A stretch of 10,693 nucleotides of DNA from an uncultured Nitrosomonadales bacterium (GTDB lineage: Bacteria > Pseudomonadota > Gammaproteobacteria > Burkholderiales > Methylophilaceae): contig CAMLMA010000062.1 of the NCBI GenBank assembly GCA_946481065.1, positions 1 to 10,693 on the forward strand, given 5' to 3'. This document shows positions 1 to 6,362 of the stretch, in pieces. The notes below the pieces were generated by a model. It saw only the letters and a list, made by a program, of their open reading frames with translations, was not told where the DNA came from and ran no database searches. The position numbers and the translations under genes were made by a program. Each line of letters starts with the position of its first letter. Within the stretch, counting starts at the first letter, position 1.

Positions 1-440
1 TCCGGATTGCCGAACTGGTCGAGCACGATGCCCTCGCCTTCGGCCTGCAGCTTGTTGGCGACATCGCGCGCCAGCTCCATGCTTCCGTCCTTGGGCGTCA
101 GCACCAGCTCAGCGCCGTAGGCTTTCATCGCCTGGCGGCGCTCGACGGTCTGGTTCTCGGGCATCACCAGCACCATCTTGTAACCCTTCATGGCGGCGGC
201 CATGGCCAGCGCGATGCCGGTATTGCCCGAGGTGGCCTCGATCAGCGTGTCGCCAGGCTTGATCTCGCCGCGCGCTTCGGCACGCGCGATCATCGACAGC
301 GCCGGGCGGTCTTTCACCGAGCCGGCCGGGTTGTTGCCCTCCAGCTTGACCAGGATGGTATTGCTGGTTTTGCCGGGGATGCGCTGCAACTTGACCAGCG
401 GCGTGTTACCGACAAAATGTTCCAGTGTTTTCCAGTTCAT
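1..440 (-). CDS. cysM: Cysteine synthase B (O-acetylserine sulfhydrylase), N-terminal part
   Basis: PLP-dependent cytoplasmic enzyme that makes cysteine from O-acetylserine and sulfide (or thiosulfate for the CysM type). The window holds the first 146 codons; the C-terminal half lies beyond base 1. The protein begins MNWKTLEHFVGNTPLVKL. It has the lysine loop GNNPAGSVKDRPALSMI, with K43 as the predicted Schiff-base lysine, and the substrate loop TSGNTG. The NNPAGSVKDR form of the lysine loop resembles CysM more than CysK, which usually has NPSxSVKCR. The start at 440 fits the family N-terminus, and an AAGGAA Shine-Dalgarno-like run lies at 452-457 (minus strand), about 11 nt upstream. It follows dsbB on the same strand after a 93-bp gap without a clear terminator, so co-transcription is possible. 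The family is certain; CysM rather than CysK is likely. Confidence 0.95.
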   Translation of the reverse strand, partial: MNWKTLEHFVGNTPLVKLQRIPGKTSNTILVKLEGNNPAGSVKDRPALSMIARAEARGEIKPGDTLIEATSGNTGIALAMAAAMKGYKMVLVMPENQTVERRQAMKAYGAELVLTPKDGSMELARDVANKLQAEGEGIVLDQFGNP

Positions 441-533
441 AGACTTCGTTGTTCCTTCGTTGCTTGCGTCTGCGCGCTTTTATCGCTGGCGCTGGTGTTG
501 ATCTTGTCGGTGCCTGGCGCTGGCGTCGGGCGT

Positions 534-1040
534 TTATCGCATAGTCTTTTTCAGCGTGGCCAGATAGACCACGTAGATCGCCAATGCAATGAACGCGACC
601 AGCGACAGTTGCGGGATGGTCAGCCCGAACAGGGTCCAGTCGATGCTGGAGCATTCGCCCGTGCCCTTGAATACGAGATCGAGCGCGCGCTTGAGCGGAA
701 AGGTCTCGAAGATATAGTCGAAACCGGCGCCACATTCGGCCATCACCTTGTCCGGGTTGGCCTGGATCCACATATGGCGCAGCGCGATGCCGGCGCCGGT
801 GACCGTTGCGGCGAATTGCAGCAGGCCATAGACCTTGCGGCCGAGATTGCCCGGATTGTGCAGGGCGGCCAGCAGGAACAGCAGGCCCAGCACCATGTAG
901 GTGATGCGCTGGAAGATGCACAGCGGGCAAGGCTCGAGATTGAAGCGCTGCTGGATGAACAGGGCATAAGCCACCAACCCGAAACTGGCGATGAAGCCAA
1001 TGAAATAGCCGGTGCGGCCTGCGAGCATTTTATTCAGCAT
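534..1040 (-). CDS. dsbB: Disulfide bond formation protein B (DsbA:quinone oxidoreductase)
   Basis: Inner-membrane protein that reoxidises periplasmic DsbA and passes electrons to quinone. The protein is 168 aa, normal for the family, with four predicted membrane helices. The first periplasmic cysteine pair is C38-P-L-C41, followed by the conserved arginine of CIFQR (R45). The second pair is C103 (AECGAGF) and C130 (GECSSIDW), 27 residues apart as expected. All four redox cysteines are therefore present. The start at 1040 is supported by a GAAGGA Shine-Dalgarno (1047-1052, minus strand) six bases upstream; a second ATG four codons in has no such support. The gene is divergent from xseA and lies upstream of cysM on the same strand. 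No dsbA is seen in the window. Confidence 0.96.
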   Translation of the reverse strand: MLNKMLAGRTGYFIGFIASFGLVAYALFIQQRFNLEPCPLCIFQRITYMVLGLLFLLAALHNPGNLGRKVYGLLQFAATVTGAGIALRHMWIQANPDKVMAECGAGFDYIFETFPLKRALDLVFKGTGECSSIDWTLFGLTIPQLSLVAFIALAIYVVYLATLKKTMR

Positions 1041-1060
1041 GAGTAATCCTTCAATTAGCC

Positions 1061-1068
1061 TTTATAAT
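1061..1068. promoter_or_regulatory. Overlapping divergent -10 boxes for dsbB and xseA
   Basis: On the plus strand, TATAAT at 1063-1068 is a perfect sigma-70 -10 box for xseA, predicting a start near 1075 and a leader of about 35 nt. On the minus strand the same AT core reads TATAAA (1066 down to 1061), which would give dsbB a leader of about 14 nt just including its Shine-Dalgarno. Neither direction has a good -35 hexamer at 17 bp. The minus-strand assignment is inference. Confidence 0.55.
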
Positions 1069-1109
1069 CTGACGACCCGAATCGACGTCATTGTAACGGA
1101 AACCCCCAA

Positions 1110-2309
1110 TTGGCCGATAACCCAACACGCGTGCTCAGCGTCAGCGAACTCAATCGAATGGCACGCGACGTTCTGGAGCGCAGTTTCCCGCTGTTCTGGA
1201 TCAGCGGCGAGATCTCCAACATGACGCGCGCGGCGTCTGGCCATTGGTACTTTTCGCTGAAGGATAGTTCGGCCCAGGTGCGCTGCGTGATGTTCCGCGG
1301 GCGCAACAGCTATCTCGACTGGCAGCCGCGCGAGGGCGACAAGGTCGAGGCGCGCGCCGTGGTCACGCTGTACGAGGCGCGCGGCGATTTCCAGCTCACC
1401 GTCGAATTCCTGCAACGGGCCGGCATGGGCGCCCTGTTCGAGGCCTACGAACGCCTGAAACGCAAGCTGGAAGCCGAAGGCCTGTTCGACCCGGCACGCA
1501 AGAAGGCACTCCCCACGCATCCACGCCGCATCGGTATCGTCACTTCGCCCGACGCCGCGGCGCTGCACGACGTACTCACCACACTACGCCGCCGTATGCC
1601 CGGCATCCCGGTGGTGATCTACCCGACGCCGGTGCAAGGCAGGGATGCCGCACCCAAGATCGCCGCTGCCATCGATGCCGCCAGCCAGCGTGCCGAAGTC
1701 GATGTGCTGATCATCTGCCGCGGTGGCGGCAGCATCGAGGATCTGTGGCAATTCAACGAAGAGATCGTGGCACGCGCCATCGCAGCCTGCCCGATACCGA
1801 CCGTCAGCGGCGTCGGCCATGAGACGGATTTCACCATCGCCGATTTCGCCGCCGACCAGCGCGCCGCGACACCGACGGCGGCCGCCACGCTGGTCACGCC
1901 AGACCGTGCGGCACTGCTGCGTCAGCTGCAGCAGCTGCAGCAACACATGGCAAGGCAGATGGATCACCTGCTGCAACGCCGCATGCAGCAGCTCGATTAC
2001 CTGGCGAAGCGCCTGATATCGCCCGCGCAGCAGGTGCGCAACCAGACAGCGCACCTTGAGCAATTGCGATTGCTCCTCAATGCGGCCATCAACACTCCCC
2101 TGCAGCGGCAGCAGCAACGCCTGCAGCATCTTGGGCAAAGTCTCAACCACCTTAATCCGGCCGGCGTGCTGGATCGCGGATATGCGCTCGTGCATGACGC
2201 CGATGGCCAGTTGGTGCGCAGCAGCAGCCAGCTCGGGCCGGGCGATAGCGTCCGTCTCACGCTGGCAGAAGGCGCCGCCGGCGCAAGTATCACTGAAACC
2301 ACACCATGA
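1110..2309 (+). CDS. xseA: Exodeoxyribonuclease VII large subunit
   Basis: Large, catalytic subunit of exonuclease VII, a cytoplasmic single-strand-specific DNA exonuclease that works with several copies of XseB. The protein has 399 aa. An N-terminal OB-fold (about residues 8-105, with WISGEISN and SGHWYFSLKD) is followed by the catalytic domain carrying the family signature GGGSIEDLWQFNEE and VSGVGHETDFTIAD; R204, H237 and D240 fall in these motifs. A glutamine- and leucine-rich helical segment (about residues 265-335) should form the XseB-binding coiled coil, and a C-terminal segment RGYALV...GD ends the protein. It is about 57 residues shorter than E. coli XseA (456 aa). The best start is a TTG at 1110, because it keeps the family N-terminus; GTG at 1131 is a shorter alternative. 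The ribosome site (AACGGA near 1095) is weak. xseB is not in the window. Confidence 0.95.
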   Translation: MADNPTRVLSVSELNRMARDVLERSFPLFWISGEISNMTRAASGHWYFSLKDSSAQVRCVMFRGRNSYLDWQPREGDKVEARAVVTLYEARGDFQLTVEFLQRAGMGALFEAYERLKRKLEAEGLFDPARKKALPTHPRRIGIVTSPDAAALHDVLTTLRRRMPGIPVVIYPTPVQGRDAAPKIAAAIDAASQRAEVDVLIICRGGGSIEDLWQFNEEIVARAIAACPIPTVSGVGHETDFTIADFAADQRAATPTAAATLVTPDRAALLRQLQQLQQHMARQMDHLLQRRMQQLDYLAKRLISPAQQVRNQTAHLEQLRLLLNAAINTPLQRQQQRLQHLGQSLNHLNPAGVLDRGYALVHDADGQLVRSSSQLGPGDSVRLTLAEGAAGASITETTP

Positions 2310-2313
2310 AGGC

Positions 2314-2322
2314 TGCTAGAAT
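2314..2322 (+). promoter_or_regulatory. Extended -10 promoter for kup
   Basis: TGCTAGAAT at 2314-2322 is an extended -10 element (TGn plus TAGAAT, five of six matches to TATAAT) starting five bases after the xseA stop codon. A weak -35-like CTGAAA lies at 2293-2298 with an 18-bp spacer, inside the end of xseA. The predicted start near 2329 leaves a short leader of about 21 nt before kup. Confidence 0.5.
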
Positions 2323-2349
2323 GTCGTATCACATAGTGAATATCGATTG

Positions 2350-4233
2350 ATGCAGCCCTCCAGTAGCAGCAAGTCCCGAATGCCCTTGTTGGCGCTAGTG
2401 GCACTCGGCGTCGTGTTCGGCGACATCGGTACCAGCCCGCTCTACACCATGAAGGAAGTGTTTGCCGTCAGCCCGCACCCGGTGCCGCTGACGCACGATA
2501 ACGTGTTCGGCATCCTGGCCCTGATCCTGTGGTCGCTGATCATGGTGGTCTCGGTGAAGTATGTCGCGTTCATCATGCGCGCCGACAACCGCGGCGAAGG
2601 CGGCATCATGGCGCTGCTGGCGCTGGCGACGCGCAATTTCGCCGGCCAGCCGAAAAAACAGCGCACCATCATGATGATCGGCATCCTCGGCGCCTGCATG
2701 TTCTACGCCGACGGCATGATCACCCCGGCCATCTCGGTGCTATCCGCCGTGGAAGGCCTGGAAGTCGCTGCGCCCGGCCTCGAATCGGCAATCGTGCCGG
2801 TGACGCTGGTCGTCATCTTCCTGCTGTTCTGGATGCAAAGCCAGGGCACGGCACTGATCGGGGGTCTGTTCGCGCCCATCATGCTGCTCTGGTTCAGCAC
2901 CCTGGCGGTGCTCGGCATCATCAATATCCTGCACGAACCTCGCGTGCTCTATGCGCTCAACCCCTACTACGCCGTGAAGTTCTTCATGGCCATGCCCTGG
3001 GTCGCCTTCGTCGCACTCGGCTCGGTGGTGCTGGCCGTGACGGGGACGGAAGCGCTGTATGCCGACATGGGCCACTTCGGCCGCAAACCGATCCAGCTCG
3101 CCTGGTTCGCGCTGGTGCTGCCGGCGCTGGTGCTCAACTATTTCGGTCAGGGTGCGCTGATCCTGCATGACCCGACCTCGATCAAGAACCCGTTCTATCT
3201 GCTGGCGCCCCAATGGATGCTGTATCCGCTGATCGTGCTGGCGACCACCGCCACCGTGATCGCCTCGCAGGCGGTGATCTCCGGCGCGTTCTCGGTGTCG
3301 CGCCAGGCCCTGCAGCTCGGCTTCATCCCGCGTATGCATGTGCAGCACACCTCGGAGCAGCAAAAAGGCCAGATCTACATGCCCTATGTCAACTGGGCCC
3401 TGATGCTGGCGGTGATGCTGCTGGTGGTCGGCTTCGGTTCGTCGGGCGACCTGGCCGCGGCCTACGGTATCGCCGTCACCGGCGATATGGTGATCACGAC
3501 CCTGCTCGCTTCGGTGGTCTTCAGTGGCGTATGGGGCTGGAGCTGGCTACGTACCGGGGCGCTGGTCGCGCTGTTCCTGGTCGTCGATATCGCCTTCTTC
3601 AGCGCCAATGTGCTGAAGATCCCCGATGGTGGCTGGGTGCCGCTGCTGATCGGCATCGTCATCTTCACGCTCATGTCGACCTGGAAGAAAGGTCGCGAGC
3701 TGGTCTTCAATCGCCTCAAGCGCGACGCGATGGAGCTGGAACCCTTCATCGACGCCATCGGCGGCCATCTGCCGACCCGCGTCGCCGGTACGGCGGTATT
3801 CATGACGCAGGATCCGAACGCCGTGCCGCACGCGCTACTGCACAACCTCAAGCACAACAAGGTGCTGCACGAGAAAGTGATCCTGCTCAACGTCAAGATC
3901 GAGGATATCCCCTACATCGACCCCGAGGAGCGCAATGTCCTGGAAGTGCTGCCGCATAACTTCTTCCGGTTGACCATGCATTACGGCTTCAAGGACGAAC
4001 TCGACGTGCCGGCCGATCTCGCGCGCTGCCAGGGCTGCCATATCGAGGTGGACGCGATCGACGTCTCCTACTTCATCGGCAAGGAGAACCTCATCGCCAA
4101 GCACGAATCGGAGATGTACTACTGGCGCCAGAAACTGTTCTGCGGCATGTTCCGCAATGCCGACAGCGTCACCAACCACTTCAAGCTGCCGCCCAATCGC
4201 GTGGTCGAACTGGGCGCGCAACTCACGCTCTAA
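2350..4233 (+). CDS. kup: Low-affinity potassium transporter Kup (KUP/HAK/KT family)
   Basis: Inner-membrane K+ uptake protein, thought to be a K+/H+ symporter. The protein is 627 aa from this ATG, close to E. coli Kup (622 aa). The hallmark GDIGTSPLYT motif of the first helix is at residues 24-33, with D25 the conserved acidic residue. About twelve hydrophobic helices cover residues 12-450, and a soluble cytoplasmic domain forms roughly the last 170 residues. The TTG directly before the ATG is a less likely start. There is no convincing Shine-Dalgarno. The ATG overlaps a TGA that closes a nine-codon frame beginning at 2321, so translational coupling from readthrough transcripts is conceivable. 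The gene follows xseA by 40 bp and probably has its own promoter. No c-di-AMP riboswitch could fit in so short a leader. Confidence 0.96.
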   Translation: MQPSSSSKSRMPLLALVALGVVFGDIGTSPLYTMKEVFAVSPHPVPLTHDNVFGILALILWSLIMVVSVKYVAFIMRADNRGEGGIMALLALATRNFAGQPKKQRTIMMIGILGACMFYADGMITPAISVLSAVEGLEVAAPGLESAIVPVTLVVIFLLFWMQSQGTALIGGLFAPIMLLWFSTLAVLGIINILHEPRVLYALNPYYAVKFFMAMPWVAFVALGSVVLAVTGTEALYADMGHFGRKPIQLAWFALVLPALVLNYFGQGALILHDPTSIKNPFYLLAPQWMLYPLIVLATTATVIASQAVISGAFSVSRQALQLGFIPRMHVQHTSEQQKGQIYMPYVNWALMLAVMLLVVGFGSSGDLAAAYGIAVTGDMVITTLLASVVFSGVWGWSWLRTGALVALFLVVDIAFFSANVLKIPDGGWVPLLIGIVIFTLMSTWKKGRELVFNRLKRDAMELEPFIDAIGGHLPTRVAGTAVFMTQDPNAVPHALLHNLKHNKVLHEKVILLNVKIEDIPYIDPEERNVLEVLPHNFFRLTMHYGFKDELDVPADLARCQGCHIEVDAIDVSYFIGKENLIAKHESEMYYWRQKLFCGMFRNADSVTNHFKLPPNRVVELGAQLTL

Positions 4234-4237
4234 TCGT

Positions 4238-4243
4238 TATAAT
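4238..4243 (+). promoter_or_regulatory. -10 box for the M48 protease gene
   Basis: A perfect TATAAT begins five bases after the kup stop codon. No clear -35 hexamer is seen 17 bp upstream. The predicted start is near 4250, giving a leader of about 45 nt. This also argues against the in-frame ATG at 4247, which would lie upstream of the transcript start. Confidence 0.5.
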
Positions 4244-4294
4244 CCGATGGACGTCACATTTTCATTCCAATCCCTGATTATCAAGAAGATCGCC

Positions 4295-5122
4295 ATGAAA
4301 ACATTGTCCCTAGTCTTGTTGAGCATCGCCGCCCTGCAACTTGCCGGTTGCGCCACCACGACCAATTCCAGCGTCTCCGGCGTGCAGCGCAAGCAGTTCC
4401 TCATGCTGTCTGAGAAACAGGTGGAGAACATGTCGGTCCAGGCCTATACGCAATCGCTGCAGGAGGCCACCAAGAACAAGAAGCTCAACACCAACGCCGC
4501 CGAAGTGCAGCGCGTGCGCAACATCTCGAACAAGCTGATCGCGCAAACGCCAGTGTTCCGCCCGGATGCGAAGAACTGGAAATGGGAAGTCAACGTCGAG
4601 GAGAGTGACCAGGTCAACGCCTATTGCATGCCAGGCGGCAAGATCATGGTCTACACCGGCCTCATCGACAAATTGAAGACCACGGACGACGAACTCGCCG
4701 CCGTCATCGGTCACGAGATCTCGCACGCCCTGCGCGAGCACGGCCGTGAACGCATGTCGATCGCCGCCGTACAGCAGGTCGGCCTGGTCGGGCTGGCGGC
4801 ACTCGCCAGCGCTTCCAAGAGCCCGAATGCGGCAGCTGCGGGCGTACAAGCCGCCGCGCTCGGCAGCAACCTGTTCTTCTCCCTGCCCAATGGCCGCGAG
4901 CAGGAACGTGAAGCCGACCGCATGGGCCTTGAGCTATCGGCACGCGCGGGCTATAACCCGAATGCCGCCATCACTCTATGGCAGAAGATGAGCGCGCAGG
5001 GTGGCGACAAACCGCCCGAGTTCCTCAGCACCCACCCTTCCAACGAGAACCGCATCGCCGACCTCAAGGGCCTGATTCCCAGCGTGATGCCGCTGTACGA
5101 GCAGGCCAAGGCCAAGAAATAG
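4295..5122 (+). CDS. M48-family zinc metalloprotease lipoprotein (LoiP/YcaL-like)
   Basis: Predicted outer-membrane-anchored periplasmic metallopeptidase; relatives such as LoiP, YcaL and BepA take part in envelope protein quality control. From ATG 4295 the protein is 275 aa. It starts with a lipoprotein signal, MKTLSLVLLSIAALQLAGC, with lipobox LAGC and lipidated C19; alanine at +2 predicts sorting to the outer membrane. The zinc motif HEISH is at residues 140-144, and the third ligand is probably E206 in EREADRMG. The C-terminal STHPSNENRIADL stretch is typical of M48 enzymes of this type. There is no long TPR domain like that of BepA, so LoiP/YcaL is the better comparison. An in-frame ATG at 4247 would put 16 charged or polar residues before the signal and lies too close to the -10 box. 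The natural substrate cannot be read from the sequence. Confidence 0.92.
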   Translation: MKTLSLVLLSIAALQLAGCATTTNSSVSGVQRKQFLMLSEKQVENMSVQAYTQSLQEATKNKKLNTNAAEVQRVRNISNKLIAQTPVFRPDAKNWKWEVNVEESDQVNAYCMPGGKIMVYTGLIDKLKTTDDELAAVIGHEISHALREHGRERMSIAAVQQVGLVGLAALASASKSPNAAAAGVQAAALGSNLFFSLPNGREQEREADRMGLELSARAGYNPNAAITLWQKMSAQGGDKPPEFLSTHPSNENRIADLKGLIPSVMPLYEQAKAKK

Positions 5123-5139
5123 CCAGGAAATAACCAGGC

Positions 5140-5153
5140 ATCGGTTAACCGAT
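5140..5153. promoter_or_regulatory. Perfect 14-bp palindrome upstream of dapD (possible operator)
   Basis: ATCGGTTAACCGAT is identical to its own reverse complement. It sits between the protease stop codon and the dapD -10 box, centred about 64 bp upstream of the predicted dapD start, a distance typical of class I activator sites. Binding of a regulator is inference; the palindrome itself is seen directly. Confidence 0.45.
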
Positions 5154-5171
5154 TGATTCCATAAGCAAGCC

Positions 5172-5194
5172 GGAGGCGGCGTTTCGTCGCCTTT
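5172..5194 (+). terminator. Hairpin between the M48 gene and dapD (weak terminator or operator)
   Basis: AGGCGGC (5174-5180) pairs with GTCGCCT (5186-5192) with one G-U pair. A further G-C pair closes a three-base loop, and two G-U pairs extend the base. No U-run follows directly (the next bases are TTCGGG), so it is a poor intrinsic terminator. It covers the position where the dapD -35 would be expected, so it may act at the promoter instead. Confidence 0.35.
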
Positions 5195-5198
5195 CGGG

Positions 5199-5213
5199 TA
5201 AAATAGCGGTTTT
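5199..5213 (+). promoter_or_regulatory. -10 box and downstream element of dapD
   Basis: TAAAAT at 5199-5204 is a good -10 box, followed by AGCGGTTTT. The predicted start is near 5211, giving a leader of about 24 nt. No -35 consensus is seen; an inverted repeat occupies that place. A near-identical 15-mer (13 of 15 bases) precedes dapE at 9850-9864. Confidence 0.55.
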
Positions 5214-5234
5214 GATTTTTTCACGGAAGCCGTT

Positions 5235-6059
5235 ATGAGCCTGCAGACCATCATTGAAGACGCCTTCGAGCGTCGTGCCGAGATCACCCCCGCCACCGCC
5301 AGCAAGGAAGTCAAGGACGCCGTATTCAGCGTATTGGCAGACCTCGACGCCGGTAAACTCCGTGTCGCCGAACGTGTCGGGGACACGCAGGAATGGACGA
5401 CCCACCAGTGGATCAAGAAAGCCGTTCTGCTGTCCTTCCGCCTCGAAGATAACGTGCTGCTGGACGATGGCGTGACCAAGTACTTCGACAAGGTGCCGCC
5501 GAAGTTCGCCAACTACACCGAAGAAGATTTCAAGGCCGGCGGTTTCCGTGTGGTGCCTAACGCCATCGTGCGTCGCGGCTCCTACATCGCCAGGAATGCG
5601 GTCCTGATGCCTTCCTACGTCAACATCGGCGCCTATGTCGGCGAAGGCACCATGGTCGACACCTGGGCCACTGTCGGCTCCTGCGCGCAGATCGGCAAGA
5701 ACGTCCACCTGTCCGGCGGCGTCGGTATCGGCGGCGTGCTGGAACCTGTGCAGGCCGGCCCCACCATCATCGGCGACAACTGCTTCATCGGCGCGCGTTC
5801 GGAAGTGGTCGAAGGCGTGGTGGTCGAAGACAACTGCGTGATCTCCATGGGCGTCTACATCGGACAATCCACCAAGATCTACGACCGCGAGACCGGCGCC
5901 GTGACCTACGGCCGCGTACCGGCTGGCTCCGTTGTGGTCTCCGGCAACCTGCCCTCCAAGGATGGCGCGTACAGCCTCTACTGTGCCGTCATCGTCAAGA
6001 AGGTGGATGCCAAGACGCTCGGCAAAGTCGGTATCAACGAACTACTCCGCGGCATCTAA
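5235..6059 (+). CDS. dapD: 2,3,4,5-tetrahydropyridine-2,6-dicarboxylate N-succinyltransferase
   Basis: Cytoplasmic trimeric enzyme that transfers succinyl from succinyl-CoA to tetrahydrodipicolinate, the committed step of the succinylase branch to meso-diaminopimelate and lysine. The protein is 274 aa, the same length as E. coli DapD. An N-terminal helical domain (about residues 1-100) is followed by a left-handed beta-helix of hexapeptide repeats (about 105-240: [20 protein letters not shown], then [30 protein letters not shown] and [16 protein letters not shown]), and then a C-terminal cap (VKKVDAKT). The ATG at 5235 has a GGAAG Shine-Dalgarno at 5225-5229. It has its own probable promoter and a strong terminator about 70 bp after the stop, so it looks like a single-gene transcript. 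dapE lies about 3.9 kb downstream. Confidence 0.97.
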   Translation: MSLQTIIEDAFERRAEITPATASKEVKDAVFSVLADLDAGKLRVAERVGDTQEWTTHQWIKKAVLLSFRLEDNVLLDDGVTKYFDKVPPKFANYTEEDFKAGGFRVVPNAIVRRGSYIARNAVLMPSYVNIGAYVGEGTMVDTWATVGSCAQIGKNVHLSGGVGIGGVLEPVQAGPTIIGDNCFIGARSEVVEGVVVEDNCVISMGVYIGQSTKIYDRETGAVTYGRVPAGSVVVSGNLPSKDGAYSLYCAVIVKKVDAKTLGKVGINELLRGI

Positions 6060-6069
6060 GCCCGCAAAT

Positions 6070-6119
6070 GAAGCGCTGACGCTTCGACGACACGCTGTCG
6101 AAATCCCGACAGCGCTGTC
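6070..6119 (+). repeat. Hairpin cluster with three phased 8-mers after dapD
   Basis: Two hairpins and a palindrome lie here. GAAGCG/CGCTTC (6070-6085) forms a 6-bp stem with loop CTGA. CGCTGTCG/CGACAGCG (6093-6114) forms a perfect 8-bp stem with a six-base loop. GACAGCGCTGTC (6108-6119) is a perfect 12-bp palindrome overlapping the second arm, so the two foldings compete. The three 8-mers GCGCTGAC (6073), ACGCTGTC (6092) and GCGCTGTC (6112) share RCGCTGWC and start 19 and 20 bp apart. They may stabilise the 3' end of the dapD mRNA or form a protein-binding array; the role is unknown. Confidence 0.5.
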
Positions 6120-6131
6120 AAAAGCCTAACC

Positions 6132-6158
6132 AACACCCGCCCCGGCGGGTGTTTTTTT
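6132..6158 (+). terminator. Rho-independent terminator after dapD
   Basis: AACACCCGC (6132-6140) pairs perfectly with GCGGGTGTT (6145-6153) around a four-base loop CCCG, and the T-run is seven bases long (6152-6158). It should end the dapD transcript and insulate the GGDEF-EAL gene from it. Confidence 0.9.
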
Positions 6159-6362
6159 GCCGACGATCACCCTGTCATCTGGCGACACCGCCGCTATCCA
6201 GCACCAGAAAATATAATAGTCAATCCATTGTTTTTTAACGGCATTTGACCATCTCCCAAGCCGCTACCAGCAGGCTTGCGTATCGCTTTCGCCTATGCGG
6301 CATGCATATTGCGACTCACTGTATGTATATGAATCCTCATGACCCTGATGAGAACGGACTCC
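6159..6362 (+). promoter_or_regulatory. Leader region of the GGDEF-EAL gene with candidate -10 box
   Basis: Together with the dapD terminator region this makes a stretch of just over 300 bases without a gene. A perfect TATAAT lies at 6212-6217 but has no -35 at the right spacing. If used, the 5' leader would be about 140 nt. TTGACC at 6245-6250 is -35-like but has no matching -10 downstream. A short inverted repeat TATGC/GCATA (6294-6308) and an AT-rich segment near 6322-6334 lie closer to the start. I do not see the conserved core of a c-di-GMP riboswitch. Confidence 0.35.

Noticed and set aside
486..523. Direct repeat CTGGCGCTGG (486-495 and 514-523) between dsbB and cysM
   Set aside because: Two short GC-rich copies only, with no link to a promoter or mobile element; likely chance.
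417..1046. Plus-strand frame of 209 codons across dsbB
   Set aside because: Antisense shadow of dsbB, whose product has all four catalytic cysteines and a Shine-Dalgarno.
2529..3170. Long +1-type frame (213 codons) within kup
   Set aside because: Low-complexity Arg/His/Gly-rich translation typical of a shifted reading of a GC-rich gene.
2740..3363. Long antisense reading frame (207 codons) inside kup
   Set aside because: High-GC coding DNA gives long frames on the opposite strand; its product is rich in His, Arg, Gln and Asp with no recognisable domain, and kup explains the region fully.
4247..4294. Upstream in-frame ATG at 4247 as the protease start
   Set aside because: It would place a 16-residue extension before a clear lipoprotein signal and lies upstream of the transcript start predicted from TATAAT at 4238.
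6339..6362. ATG at 6339 or 6348 as start of the GGDEF-EAL gene
   Set aside because: Neither has a ribosome site; ATG 6363 has GAGAACGGA just upstream and gives a clean membrane N-terminus.
6159..6362. c-di-GMP riboswitch in the leader of the GGDEF-EAL gene
   Set aside because: The leader could be long enough, but I could not find the conserved core sequences of class I or II c-di-GMP riboswitches by eye; a covariance-model search would settle it.
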